Shown here: one piece after another, positions 42,203 to 50,384 of the stretch
How positions within the stretch are numbered: position 1 is the first letter of the stretch
Layout of the letters: each line of letters begins with the position of its first letter
Assembly: GCA_023150565.1 (NCBI GenBank)
Contig: JAKLKR010000007.1
Span: 11,379-62,586, forward strand
Direction: 5' to 3'
Source of the DNA: Planctomycetota bacterium
GTDB taxonomy: Bacteria; Planctomycetota; UBA11346
DNA: 51,208 nt
Notes under the pieces: generated by a model
What the model was told of the DNA's origin: nothing
Databases searched by the model: none
The model's input: the letters and a program-made list of their open reading frames with translations, nothing else
Program-made: the position numbers and the translations under genes

Positions 42203-43887
42203 CCGGGCGGCGGCGCCGCCGGGTCGGGCTCATGGCGCACCGGCGAGCGGCCGGCGGCGGGGATGTCGCCGAACAGCGCCGCCACCAGCGCGCGCTGGCT
42301 GGCCGCGCACGAGCTGTGCACGTTGACCAGGGTGCCCAGGCCGGGCAGCTCGTGGAGCAGGAAGGGGGTGCCGAGCGAGGCCACCACCGGGCGCACGGTG
42401 CGCGCCATCTGCAGCGACCACAGGCCCTCGGCCATCGCCCCCACCGGACGGGCGCTGTTCTTCTGCTCGTGCATCTCGAGCGAGAACAGCGCCAGCATCG
42501 CGTCCCAGCGCTCGCCTGCGGCCTCGCGTTTGGGGATCTCCAGGCAGTTGGGGTTGCGCAGCACGGTGACCGCGCAGCCGCGCGCGCGCAGCGCCTCGAC
42601 CACCGCGGCGTAGCGGCGCTCATCCTCGGCCTTGGCCGCCGGGTTGACGCTCGCCAGTAGCAGCACCTTGCGCACCTGTCTGGCGTCCCAGGGCAGCAGG
42701 CCCTCGGCATTGCGCACAGTGGCGATGCCGCGCTCGGCGACCTGGCGCGCCACCGTGCGCGCGAAGGCGCCGGGATCGGCGGGCGCAGGAGAGGTGGCGG
42801 CCGGCACCAGCACCCGCGCCTTGAGCGCGAGGGCGCGCAGCGCCGCCTGGTCGCGGCGGGCGGCGGTGAGCACGCCGGCGGCCTGGGCCGCCTCCATGCG
42901 CGCGATCCAGCCCGCCTCCGGCCACAGCAGCACGTCGACCCCCGCCACCAGGGCCTCGACCTCGGCCTGTTCGGGCGGGGCCCAGCCGGCGATGCCGGCC
43001 ATGATCAGGGCGTCGCTCACCACCGCGCCGCGGAAGCCCAGGCGGCCGCGCAGCAGGGTGGTGAGCTGGGCGGCCGACACCGTGGCCGGGCGCGGGCGCT
43101 GCCCGCCGCCCGCCGGCTCGCACCAGGGCAGGGCGATGTGCCCGCTCATCATCGTCCACACCCCGGCCTCGGCGAGCTCGCGGAACACCCGCCCGTGCTG
43201 CTGCATCCAGCTGCGCTCGTCGAGGTGGTTGACGGTGGTCACCAGGTGCTGGTCGCGGAAGTCGGCGCCGTCGCCGGGGAAGTGCTTGGCGCAGGCGGCC
43301 AGGCCGTGGTCCTGCATGCCGCGCGCCACCGCCGCCGCCAGCCGCGCCACCCGCCCGACGTCGCCGCCCAGGGCGCGGGTCATCACCGCCGGGTTGAACC
43401 AGTTCTGCAGCAGGTCGGCGACCGGGGCGAAGGTCCAGGTGATGCCGACCTGGCGCGCCTCGATGGCGGTGGCCTTGCCGTAGTCGTAGGCCAGCTGCTC
43501 GTCGTCGGCGCAGCCGAGCGCGAGCTGGTGCGGCAGCTCGGTGAGGCCGCGGATGCCGCAGCCGGCGCCGCGTTCGAGGTCGGCGGCCACCAGCGGCGGC
43601 ACCGCCAGGCCCTCGGCCAGGGCGTCGGTCAGCCGGCGCACCCCCGACGGATCGCCCTCGGCGCCCTTGATGATCTCGCCGCCGATGAACACCGAGCCGG
43701 GCGGATCGTCGCGCAGGCGCCGCACCAGCTCGGGGATGTCGCCCGGGGCGGTGGCGGTCAGCAGCCGGCACTCGCACTGGAGCAGGCGGCCGCGCCCGTC
43801 CAGGGCGGTCCAGGTGCGCTCGACCCAGGCGCGCTGGGCCGGGGTGAGATCGGCGAGGGGATCGCTGAGGGGCGCGGGCTGATTCAT
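42187..43887 (-). CDS. GH3 family glycoside hydrolase (beta-N-acetylhexosaminidase/beta-glucosidase type)
   Basis: A 566-residue cytoplasmic enzyme without signal peptide. Typical GH3 motifs: GSVFIGGEIIKG, PLVAADLERGAGCGI, LAACAKHFPGDGADFRDQHLV (the K-H-F-P-G-D/H loop used for catalysis in NagZ-like enzymes), and GFRGAVVSDALIMAGI with the nucleophile Asp near 290. The second alpha/beta domain (AERGIATVRNAEGLLPWD) is present. The KHFPGDG motif points to the NagZ-like branch, but the extra domain is also found in other GH3. It is divergent from the LacI gene. A sigma70-like promoter at 43894-43917 places its start within a base or two of the ATG. Confidence 0.92.
   Translation of the reverse strand: MNQPAPLSDPLADLTPAQRAWVERTWTALDGRGRLLQCECRLLTATAPGDIPELVRRLRDDPPGSVFIGGEIIKGAEGDPSGVRRLTDALAEGLAVPPLVAADLERGAGCGIRGLTELPHQLALGCADDEQLAYDYGKATAIEARQVGITWTFAPVADLLQNWFNPAVMTRALGGDVGRVARLAAAVARGMQDHGLAACAKHFPGDGADFRDQHLVTTVNHLDERSWMQQHGRVFRELAEAGVWTMMSGHIALPWCEPAGGGQRPRPATVSAAQLTTLLRGRLGFRGAVVSDALIMAGIAGWAPPEQAEVEALVAGVDVLLWPEAGWIARMEAAQAAGVLTAARRDQAALRALALKARVLVPAATSPAPADPGAFARTVARQVAERGIATVRNAEGLLPWDARQVRKVLLLASVNPAAKAEDERRYAAVVEALRARGCAVTVLRNPNCLEIPKREAAGERWDAMLALFSLEMHEQKNSARPVGAMAEGLWSLQMARTVRPVVASLGTPFLLHELPGLGTLVNVHSSCAASQRALVAALFGDIPAAGRSPVRHEPDPAAPPPGYLGG
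42188..42209 (+). repeat. 22-bp direct repeat, copy 2
   Basis: Identical to 41239-41260. It covers the last codons of the isomerase-like gene on the plus strand and the last codons of the GH3 gene (GGYLGG) on the minus strand, so one 22-base word serves as coding end for genes on both strands. Confidence 0.7.
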
Positions 43888-43893
43888 GCAGAT

Positions 43894-43923
43894 ATACTAC
43901 GGTGTTATTCCGGTTGCACAACC
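43894..43923 (-). promoter_or_regulatory. promoter of the GH3 gene with overlapping LacI-type operator candidate
   Basis: On the minus strand TTGTGC, 16 bases, TAGTAT forms a sigma70-like promoter with the -10 six bases before the GH3 ATG, suggesting a leaderless or nearly leaderless mRNA. The -35 lies inside the palindrome GGTTG-CA-CAACC (43912-43923), a size and symmetry that suit a LacI-family operator. It is in the gap between the divergent GH3 and LacI genes. Confidence 0.5.
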
Positions 43924-43961
43924 ATACGGCAGGTGCGGCTTGCAGCCCCCCGGGGGCGACG

Positions 43962-44963
43962 ATGGTCAGCGCCATGGCCGCCGCCCCCACCATGAAGGAC
44001 ATCGCCCAGCAGCTGGGGGTGCACAAGTCGACGGTGCAGCGCGCCCTCGCCGGCGACCGCCGGCTGGAGGCCGCCACCATCGCCCGGGTGCAGGCGGCGG
44101 CGCTGTCGCTGCGGCGCAGCGGCCGGCGCCCGGCCACCCGCCAGGTGGCGCTGTTCTTCCCGCCGCGGGTGTTCACCTCGGCCTATTTCATGCGCCTGCT
44201 CAGCGGGGTGATGGACGAGTTGAGCGACCACGGCCAGGACCTGGTGACCAGCTTCCTGGTGCGCGAGCAGGAGCTGCGCCTGCCCGCCTGCGTGCGCCGC
44301 GGCGAGATCGACGCCGCCCTCGCCCTCGGCCATCCCGACTCCGTCGCCGGGCTGGCCGCCGCCCTGGCCGCGGTGGCCGACGGGGTGCCGCTGGTGTCGC
44401 TGGTCAATCCCGCCGCCGGCGCGGCGGTGGTGGCCGACGTGGCCGCCGGCGCGGCGCTGGCGATGGAGCGCCTGCTCGCGCTCGGGCACCGCCGCCTGCT
44501 CGCCTTCGAGGGCCTGGCCCACCGCGACCAGGCGCGTCTGACCGGCTGGCGGCGCGCGCTCGCCGCCCACGGCCTGGACCCCGACCGCCACCTGCGGGTG
44601 GAGCGGGTGGGCGCCGAGCCCGACGGCCTGGCGGCGGCCTTCGCGCGCGCCTGCACCGCCCTGCCGGGGGCCACCGCCATCCTCGCCCCCAACGACCCCA
44701 CCGCGGTGGCACTGGCGCGCCTGCTCACCGCCCGCGGCCTGGCGGTGCCGGGCGACTTCAGCCTGGTCGGCTTCGACGACAGCGACCCCCTGCCCGACGC
44801 CCTCGGCGCCAACCGCCTGACTTCGCTGGCGGTGCCGCTGGAACGCCTCGGCCGCGAAGGCGCGCGCCTGGCCCTCGACCTCGCCGCCGGCGGCGCGCCG
44901 CGCACCGTGGTGCTGCCGGTGGAATGGCGCGAACGCGCCTCGATCGCGGCGCCGGGGGCGTGA
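43962..44963 (+). CDS. LacI-family transcriptional regulator
   Basis: A 333-residue regulator. The N-terminal HTH reads MKDIAQQLGVHKSTVQRALAGDRRLEAATIARVQAAA, standard for LacI/PurR. The ligand domain shows VALFFPPRVFTSAYFMRLLSGVMDEL, ERLLALGHRRLLAFEGLAHRDQARLTGWRRAL, ATAILAPNDPTAVALARLL and FSLVGFDDSDPLPDALGANRLTSLAVPLERLG. Starts at 43902, 43962 and 43974 are open; 43962 leaves room for the promoter region. It is divergent from the GH3 gene and probably represses it through the palindrome at 43912-43923. The sugar effector is unknown. Confidence 0.92.
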   Translation: MVSAMAAAPTMKDIAQQLGVHKSTVQRALAGDRRLEAATIARVQAAALSLRRSGRRPATRQVALFFPPRVFTSAYFMRLLSGVMDELSDHGQDLVTSFLVREQELRLPACVRRGEIDAALALGHPDSVAGLAAALAAVADGVPLVSLVNPAAGAAVVADVAAGAALAMERLLALGHRRLLAFEGLAHRDQARLTGWRRALAAHGLDPDRHLRVERVGAEPDGLAAAFARACTALPGATAILAPNDPTAVALARLLTARGLAVPGDFSLVGFDDSDPLPDALGANRLTSLAVPLERLGREGARLALDLAAGGAPRTVVLPVEWRERASIAAPGA

Positions 44964-45061
44964 CCAGGGAGGGGACTGAGGGCCCAGAGGGTGCACCGCA
45001 GAAACAGGGCGGCTGGACCGGTGTGGCCGGTGCTGCCCCTTCGCTCCGCCGCACCATGGCG

Positions 45062-45086
45062 CCAGCGGCGGTCGCCCCGCCGCTGG
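45062..45086. terminator. 10-bp hairpin abutting the AraC stop
   Basis: CCAGCGGCGG (45062-45071) pairs perfectly with 45077-45086 around a 5-base loop. It lies between the convergent LacI and AraC genes, one base from the AraC stop, and may terminate both. The rest of the gap from 44964 shows no gene. Confidence 0.45.
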
Positions 45087-45087
45087 T

Positions 45088-45999
45088 TCACAGGCCGAGG
45101 CTGCGCCGCCGCCAGGACAGCGGGGCGCCGCCGGTGGCGGCATGGAACCAGCGGCGGAACGCCGCGCCGCCGGAGAACCCGAGCTGGAAGGCGATGCCCT
45201 TCACCGCCGGGTCGGGTCCGCTCAGGAGCCGGCAGGCCTCGTCCAGGCGCAGGCGCTGGTGCCAGTCCCGCGGAGCGAGGCCGGTGGCCGCGGCGAACCG
45301 CTGCTGGAAGCGGCGCGGGCCGAGGCCGGCGGCGGCGGCGAGCACGGCGGTGCCGGGATAGGCGCCGGCGGCATGGGCGCGCAGCGCCGCCAGCGCCCGC
45401 TCGATGGCGGGATCGGCCGGGCGGCCGGGCGTCGGCGCGCCCTCGGCCAGGAGCAGGTCCAGCAGCGCGCCGAGGTGGAGCTGGAGCCGCCCGTGCTCGG
45501 CGGCGCTCACCGGCAGGCGGTTGGCCGAGCGCGGCGAGCCGGCGTGCGGCGCGCGTTCGCCATGGCGCAGGATCCAGCGTTCGACCGCTGCGACGATGCG
45601 CTCCAGCGACCTGGCGCGCAGGGGAGGCACGATCCACGGCGGCAGCCCGGCCAGGGGGGTGCGCCCCTCGCCGTCGCGCCAGGACAGGCCCAGCGAGCGC
45701 AGGACGGTGCCGGCCGGCAGGCATTGGCGTGCGACCGCGCCGGGAAGCACCAGCCAGGATCCGGCCGCGGCCTGCAGGCTGCGGCCGCCATGCTCGATCA
45801 GCGCCTGCCCGGCCTCGAGGCTCCAGATGCGCACGAGGTCGCGGTCGGCGGCGGCGCCATCGATGGCGTGGTCGATGCGCTTGCGGCCCGCCCAGCGCAG
45901 TTCCAGGCGTCCGGCGGCCCACCACGCCGCAGGATGGCGCACGGAGCGGTTCCCGGCGGGGGCGGTGTCCGGTTCCGGTGATGGCCGCGCAGATGGCAT
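45088..45999 (-). CDS. AraC-family transcriptional regulator
   Basis: A 303-residue regulator. The C-terminal HTH pair is clear: TAVLAAAAGLGPRRFQQRFAAATGLAPRDWHQRLRL, then PAVKGIAFQLGFSGGAAFRRWFHAATGGAPLSWRRR. The N-terminal half has a weak cupin-like pattern (RIWSLEAGQALIEHGGRSLQ, AGSWLVLPGAVARQCLPAGTVLRSL). The start at 45999 avoids a long Pro/Arg-rich extension that overlaps the promoter region of the divergent beta-helix gene; the gap of 136 bases likely carries operators for both genes. Its probable target is the beta-helix protein next door. Effector unknown. Confidence 0.88.
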   Translation of the reverse strand: MPSARPSPEPDTAPAGNRSVRHPAAWWAAGRLELRWAGRKRIDHAIDGAAADRDLVRIWSLEAGQALIEHGGRSLQAAAGSWLVLPGAVARQCLPAGTVLRSLGLSWRDGEGRTPLAGLPPWIVPPLRARSLERIVAAVERWILRHGERAPHAGSPRSANRLPVSAAEHGRLQLHLGALLDLLLAEGAPTPGRPADPAIERALAALRAHAAGAYPGTAVLAAAAGLGPRRFQQRFAAATGLAPRDWHQRLRLDEACRLLSGPDPAVKGIAFQLGFSGGAAFRRWFHAATGGAPLSWRRRSLGL

Positions 46000-46135
46000 C
46001 GCCGGCCACCCTACCGGCGTGGACCGGGGGTGCATCCGTCGAAGCGGGCGGGATTGCGCCGGCGGTAGCGCCGGTTGCGCCGCCGGTGCCCGGCGGCGAC
46101 CTCGACAGGCCCCGGCAGGATGGCGAGAGTACGGC

Positions 46136-47794
46136 ATGCCCAGCGTCCCCATCGCTTCCGACGGCAGCCTCCACGTCGATGCCTTCACCCGGCCGGGCGA
46201 TGCCGACAGCGCCCCCGGCATCCGCGCCGCGCTGGCCCAGGCCCTGGCCCAGGGCGCCGGCACCCTGCGCTTCGCTCCCGGGCGCTACCTCCTGCGCAGC
46301 GCGGTGGACCATCCCGCCGCGGGCGCGGTGCACGATGCGGCGAACCTCGGCCAGGCCCCGGTGCAGGCCTGCCACCTCCACCTGCGCGGCGCCCAGGGCC
46401 TGCGCCTGGAGGGTGCCCTCGACGGCCAGGGCGATCCGGCCACCGTGCTGGTCGGCTTCAACGACGGCGCCAACCACGGCACCCTGCCGGCGGTGCTGTG
46501 GTGCGAGGACTGCACCGGGCTGGAGGTGAGCGGCCTGGCCTTCACCCGCGAACCGGCCTACGCCTCGGCGGGCGTGGTGTGCGAACGCAGCGCCACGGGC
46601 CTCGCCGTCGAGGTCTTCGCCGGCGAACCGTGCTGGGACGGCATGGGCACCTACTGCATGAACCGCTGCGATCCGGCGGGCGGGGCGCTGCGCGGCGGCA
46701 GCCTCACCTTCGGCCAGGGCGCCGGCCAGGACTGGCGGCTGCGCGGCGGCCGCATCCTCACCCTCGACGATCCGGCGGTGGCGGCGCGGGTGGCGGTGGG
46801 CGACCATCTCTCCTGGCACCAGGGGGCGCGCAGCGTCATCCAGACCTATTTCGGCGCCTGCCACGGCCTGCGCCTCGCGTGCCTGCGCACCAGCAACGCC
46901 ATCGGCCTGGCGATGGTGGCCGAGGGCTGCCGCGACCTCGAGGCCGACCGCATCGTCCTGCGCCCGGATGGCCGCCGCCTGTTCACCGCCCCGCGCGACG
47001 GCTGGAAGCTCTTCAAGTGCTCCGGGCGCATCGCCCTGAGCCGCCTCGACATCCACGGCGTGCGCATGGACGGGCAGAACCTGCACAGCACCTGGCTGGT
47101 GCGCGAGGGCGGCGACGGCGGCCGCGAGGCGGTCTTCCGGCTGCGCTACGCCCTCACCCCCCTGGCGGTGGGCAGCGTGGTGGAATGCTGGCTGGGCGAC
47201 ACCTGCACGCTGGCGACCATCGCCGCGTGGCGCCAGGTCGGGCGCAGCGCCGAAGGCCACCGCCTGCACCTGCGCTTCGACGTGCCGCTTCCCGCCGGCC
47301 CCGGCCTGCTGGCGGCCCCGCGCTGCTGGCAGCCCGACCGCTACACCTGCCGGGACTCGGCCTTCTCCTCGATCGCCGGCGCCGGCCACCTCATCCGCGG
47401 CGGCCGGGTGGAGATCACCGGCTGCAGCTACCGGCAGATGATGTGCCCGGGGGTGTTCCTCGGGGCCGAGGATGGCGGCCATCCCGAAGGCGGCCATGTG
47501 GTCGATGCGCTGGTCGCGGGCTGCTCCTTCGAGGACTGCGGCGCCTTCGAGCGGGAACGCTACGACCGCGGTCCGGGCGGATGCATCGCCACCGGCACCA
47601 TCGGCCCGTTCCTGCCCGCCACGGGCCGCTTCAACCGCGGCATCCGCCTGCAGGACAACCGGTTCACCGGATCGCCGGTGGGCATCCGCCTGCGCCAGGC
47701 GCAGGATGTCCTGCTGGCCGGCAACCGCTTCACCGGGGTGGCGCAGCCGCTGCTGATCGACGGCGGGTCCACCGCCGGCGTGAGCGGCGCCTGA
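46136..47794 (+). CDS. right-handed parallel beta-helix protein, GH110/pectate-lyase-like
   Basis: A 552-residue protein without an evident signal peptide. After an N-terminal segment that starts like polysaccharide-cleaving beta-helix enzymes (PGIRAALAQALAQGAGTLRFAPGRY), repeated short strands follow (LHLRGAQGLRLEGAL, VEITGCSYRQM, IRLQDNRFTGSPVGIRLRQAQDVLLAGNRFTG). The stretch LFKCSGRIALSRLDIHGVRMDGQNLHSTWLV resembles the core of GH110 alpha-1,3-galactosidases, where C-R-G...N-V-H-G is usual. The exact activity is uncertain: a glycosidase or lyase on a branched glycan. It is divergent from the AraC regulator. A large hairpin follows the stop. Confidence 0.8.
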   Translation: MPSVPIASDGSLHVDAFTRPGDADSAPGIRAALAQALAQGAGTLRFAPGRYLLRSAVDHPAAGAVHDAANLGQAPVQACHLHLRGAQGLRLEGALDGQGDPATVLVGFNDGANHGTLPAVLWCEDCTGLEVSGLAFTREPAYASAGVVCERSATGLAVEVFAGEPCWDGMGTYCMNRCDPAGGALRGGSLTFGQGAGQDWRLRGGRILTLDDPAVAARVAVGDHLSWHQGARSVIQTYFGACHGLRLACLRTSNAIGLAMVAEGCRDLEADRIVLRPDGRRLFTAPRDGWKLFKCSGRIALSRLDIHGVRMDGQNLHSTWLVREGGDGGREAVFRLRYALTPLAVGSVVECWLGDTCTLATIAAWRQVGRSAEGHRLHLRFDVPLPAGPGLLAAPRCWQPDRYTCRDSAFSSIAGAGHLIRGGRVEITGCSYRQMMCPGVFLGAEDGGHPEGGHVVDALVAGCSFEDCGAFERERYDRGPGGCIATGTIGPFLPATGRFNRGIRLQDNRFTGSPVGIRLRQAQDVLLAGNRFTGVAQPLLIDGGSTAGVSGA

Positions 47795-47847
47795 CCGGTT
47801 GTCGGGGCTGAGGACCTACTGAACTTTCATCATCAGGTTGACTTCGT

Positions 47848-47922
47848 CTTCCCTGGGATCGCACGCCGCTGGCGCGCTCTTGGCCGCGAAAATGCGCGCC
47901 AGCGGCGCGCGCTCCCGGGAAG
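47848..47922. terminator. long imperfect hairpin between convergent genes
   Basis: Arm 47848-47877 pairs with 47894-47922 with about four differences around a 16-base loop. The outer part CTTCCCTGGGA/TCCCGGGAAG and position between convergent genes match the hairpin at 33055-33133, which suggests one family of dispersed palindromes serving as terminators. Confidence 0.6.
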
Positions 47923-47983
47923 AGCCGAATCCAACGCTGTCAGCCAGTTCGTGAACGCTCCGTAAGTTGTTCACCCTTGGCGG

Positions 47984-48835
47984 TCAGCCCAGTTCCTCGC
48001 CGCCGATGCCGACGATCACCGTCTCGACCGGCACTTCGGAACCGATCGCCTCCTTGGCGCGGTTGGCGGCCTGGGCCAGGCCGGCGCAGCAGGGCACTTC
48101 CATGCGCAGCACGGTGACCGAGCGCGGCTGAGCGACGGAATAGATCGCCGCCAGCTTCTGGGTGTAGGCGGGGAGGTTGTCGAGCTTGGGGCAGCCCACC
48201 AGCACCACCCGCCCGGCGAGGTACTTCTGGTGGAAGTCGGGCACCGCGAAGGGCACGCAGTCGGCGCACAGCAGGATGTCGGCGCCCTTGAGGAAGCCGG
48301 CCTGGGGCGGCACCAGCGCCAGCTGCACCGGCCAGGAACGCAGTTGGCTGGGGGCCATGGCGCCGGCGGGACGCTCGGCGGCCGGAGCCGGCGCGGGCGG
48401 AGCCATCTGGCGCAGGCGCGAGCCGGGACAACCACCACCGCCGTGGTCGTGGCCGTGCCCGTGGCCGTGATGATGGTGATGGTGGACGGGAGCCGCGGGC
48501 TCGTCGCCGTGTCCGCCGTGGGCGCAGGCGCAGCCGCCCTCGGCGGCCGGGGCCGGCGCGGGGGCGTGGTGGCCATGCGCGGCGGGCTTGCGCCCGAGCT
48601 TGGCGAGGTGGACGTCGACCGCCGCCTGGTCGTAGGCCGGGGCCTCGCGCACCTCGGTGCGGATGGCGCCGCGCGGGCATTCGCCCAGGCAGGCGCCCAG
48701 GCCGTCGCAGTAGACCTCGCTCACCAGCCTGGCCTTGCCGTCGACGATGGCGAGGGCGCCTTCGGCGCAGCCCTGCACGCACAGGCCGCAGCCGTCGCAT
48801 TTTTCCTCGTCGATGGTGATGATGGTGCGCTGCAT
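47984..48835 (-). CDS. 4Fe-4S ferredoxin-like protein with histidine-rich linker, hcp partner
   Basis: A 283-residue cytoplasmic protein. Residues 5-55 hold two iron-sulfur sites: CDGCGLCVQGC (Cys13, 16, 19, 23) and CDGLGACLGECP (Cys43, 49, 53; the second usual Cys is Leu). A linker (residues 85-140) is rich in Ala/Pro and His, with HHHHHHGHGHGHDH at 118-131 plus CACAHGGHG. The C-terminal domain (LLCADCVPFAVPDFHQKYLAGRVVLVGCPKLDN, EVPCCAGLAQAANRA) has further Cys pairs. It follows hcp by 74 bases on the same strand and is probably the electron donor of Hcp. The His tract suggests metal (Ni, Zn) binding, which is unusual for such ferredoxins. Confidence 0.88.
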   Translation of the reverse strand: MQRTIITIDEEKCDGCGLCVQGCAEGALAIVDGKARLVSEVYCDGLGACLGECPRGAIRTEVREAPAYDQAAVDVHLAKLGRKPAAHGHHAPAPAPAAEGGCACAHGGHGDEPAAPVHHHHHHGHGHGHDHGGGGCPGSRLRQMAPPAPAPAAERPAGAMAPSQLRSWPVQLALVPPQAGFLKGADILLCADCVPFAVPDFHQKYLAGRVVLVGCPKLDNLPAYTQKLAAIYSVAQPRSVTVLRMEVPCCAGLAQAANRAKEAIGSEVPVETVIVGIGGEELG

Positions 48836-48909
48836 GGCGGCCTCAGGAATGCGGGGATGACAGAAAGGATGGCCGGCGGATGGCGGACGCCACCCGCCGG
48901 CCGGAGCGG

Positions 48910-50205
48910 TCAAGCGCTCTTCTTGAGCACCTTGGCGATGTCGGCCTTGGCGTCGCCGGCGGCGACGCTGATGCCGTAGTTCTTCACCAGGAAGTCGAGC
49001 ACACCGGGGGTGAAGAAAGCGGGCGGGTTGGGACCGACCGCGATGTTCTTCACGCCCAGGTGCAGCAGGGTGAGGAACACCGCCACCGCCTTCTGCTCGA
49101 ACCAGCTGATCACCAGGGTCAGGGGCAGGTCGTTGACCGAGCACTTGAACTCGCCGGCGAGGGCGGCGGCGACCTTGATGGCGCCGTAGGCGTCGTTGCA
49201 CTGGCCCATGTCCATCAGGCGCGGGAAGCCCAGGTGGGTGCCGTAGTCATGGCCGCGGATGCGGTACTTGCCGCAGCCGAGGGTGAGGATGAAGGAGTCG
49301 GCGGGGGCGGCCTTGGCGTAGTCGCTGAAGTAGTTGCGCCCCGGCTCGGCGCCGTCGCAGCCGCCGATGAGGAAGAAGTGGCTGATCTTGCCCGCCTTGA
49401 CCCCGTCGACGATGGCGGGCAGGTGCTGGCCGATCACCGAGTGGTGGAAGCCGATGGTCGAGGTCTTGACCACCGCCTCCTTGCAGGGCGGCAGCTTCTG
49501 CGCCAGGGCCACCAGCTGGCGGTAGTCGCCGTCGCAGATCACCGCGCCTTCGGGCGCCGACACCACGCGGGCGCCGAACAGGCGGTCCTTGTACGATTCC
49601 TTGGGGATGGTGATGCAGTTGGTGGTGGCGAGGATGGGGCCGGGGAAGGCGTCGAACTCCCAGCGCTGCTTCTGCCAGGCGTCGCCGTAGTGGCCGGCGA
49701 GGTTGGGGTGGTTGCGCAGCTTGGGGTACATGTGCGCCGGCAGCATCTCGCCGTGAGTGTAGACCTTGACCGGGGTGCCTTCGCAGGCCTTGAGCAGGTC
49801 CTGCAGGTCGAGCAGGTCGTGGCCGGTGACCAGGATGCCGGGGCCGGCACGGGTGCCCTCGACCACCTGGGTGATGGCCGGCTGGCCGAAGGTCTTCACA
49901 TGCGCGCCGTCGAGCAGCTCCATCACCTTGAGGTTCATCTCGCCGCACTTGAGGCACAGCGCCAGGGTGGACTTCAGGTCGAAGTTCACGTTGGTCATGG
50001 TGGCGAACAGGGCCTCCTCGATGAAGGCGCTGACCTCCTCGCTGTGCGCGCCCAGGCGGCGGGCGTGGCAGGCATAGGCGGCCATGCCCTTGAGGCCGTA
50101 GAGCAGGGTCTCCTGCAGGGCCTGGATGTCGGGGTTCTTGCCGCAGATGCCGGGGCCGGAGGTGGTGCACACGGGACCGCACTGCTCGCACTGGTTGCAG
50201 AACAT
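48910..50205 (-). CDS. hcp: hydroxylamine reductase / hybrid-cluster protein, short form
   Basis: A 431-residue Hcp. The N-terminal cluster motif MFCNQCEQCGPVC...GICGK holds Cys3, 6, 9, 13 and 21. Hybrid-cluster ligands are seen in VTGHDLLDLQ (His), TTNCITIPKE (Cys), IGGCDGAEPGRNYFSD, LGCGKYRIRG and MGQCNDAYGA. At 431 residues it lacks the helical segment of about 100 residues found in most Hcp (~550), as in the short class III described from archaea and thermophiles. Hcp reduces hydroxylamine and nitric oxide and protects against nitrosative stress in anaerobic conditions. A perfect FNR-type site lies upstream (50274-50287). It probably forms an operon with the ferredoxin. Confidence 0.95.
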   Translation of the reverse strand: MFCNQCEQCGPVCTTSGPGICGKNPDIQALQETLLYGLKGMAAYACHARRLGAHSEEVSAFIEEALFATMTNVNFDLKSTLALCLKCGEMNLKVMELLDGAHVKTFGQPAITQVVEGTRAGPGILVTGHDLLDLQDLLKACEGTPVKVYTHGEMLPAHMYPKLRNHPNLAGHYGDAWQKQRWEFDAFPGPILATTNCITIPKESYKDRLFGARVVSAPEGAVICDGDYRQLVALAQKLPPCKEAVVKTSTIGFHHSVIGQHLPAIVDGVKAGKISHFFLIGGCDGAEPGRNYFSDYAKAAPADSFILTLGCGKYRIRGHDYGTHLGFPRLMDMGQCNDAYGAIKVAAALAGEFKCSVNDLPLTLVISWFEQKAVAVFLTLLHLGVKNIAVGPNPPAFFTPGVLDFLVKNYGISVAAGDAKADIAKVLKKSA

Positions 50206-50244
50206 CGGGGAGGTTTCCTTGGGGAGTGGCTGGTTGACGGGCAG

Positions 50245-50287
50245 GTTCTAGCACCCCGCCCCCCGGGGATTCCTTGATCCAGATCAA
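50245..50287 (-). promoter_or_regulatory. hcp promoter with perfect FNR/CRP-type site
   Basis: TTGATCCAGATCAA (50274-50287) matches the FNR consensus TTGAT-N4-ATCAA exactly. On the minus strand a -10 candidate TAGAAC lies at 50250-50245, so the predicted start is near 50238 and the site is centred about 42 bases upstream, the class II activator position (-41.5). This fits oxygen- or NO-dependent activation of hcp; the regulator is not in the window. Confidence 0.7.
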
Positions 50288-50384
50288 GATGGCGAAGCGA
50301 GGGCTCGGACGCCCACGCGCCATCCTCCCTACTCCCTTGCCCAGCTTCCGGTTGCGGGCTGTCCCGACCATCCACCCTGCGGCG

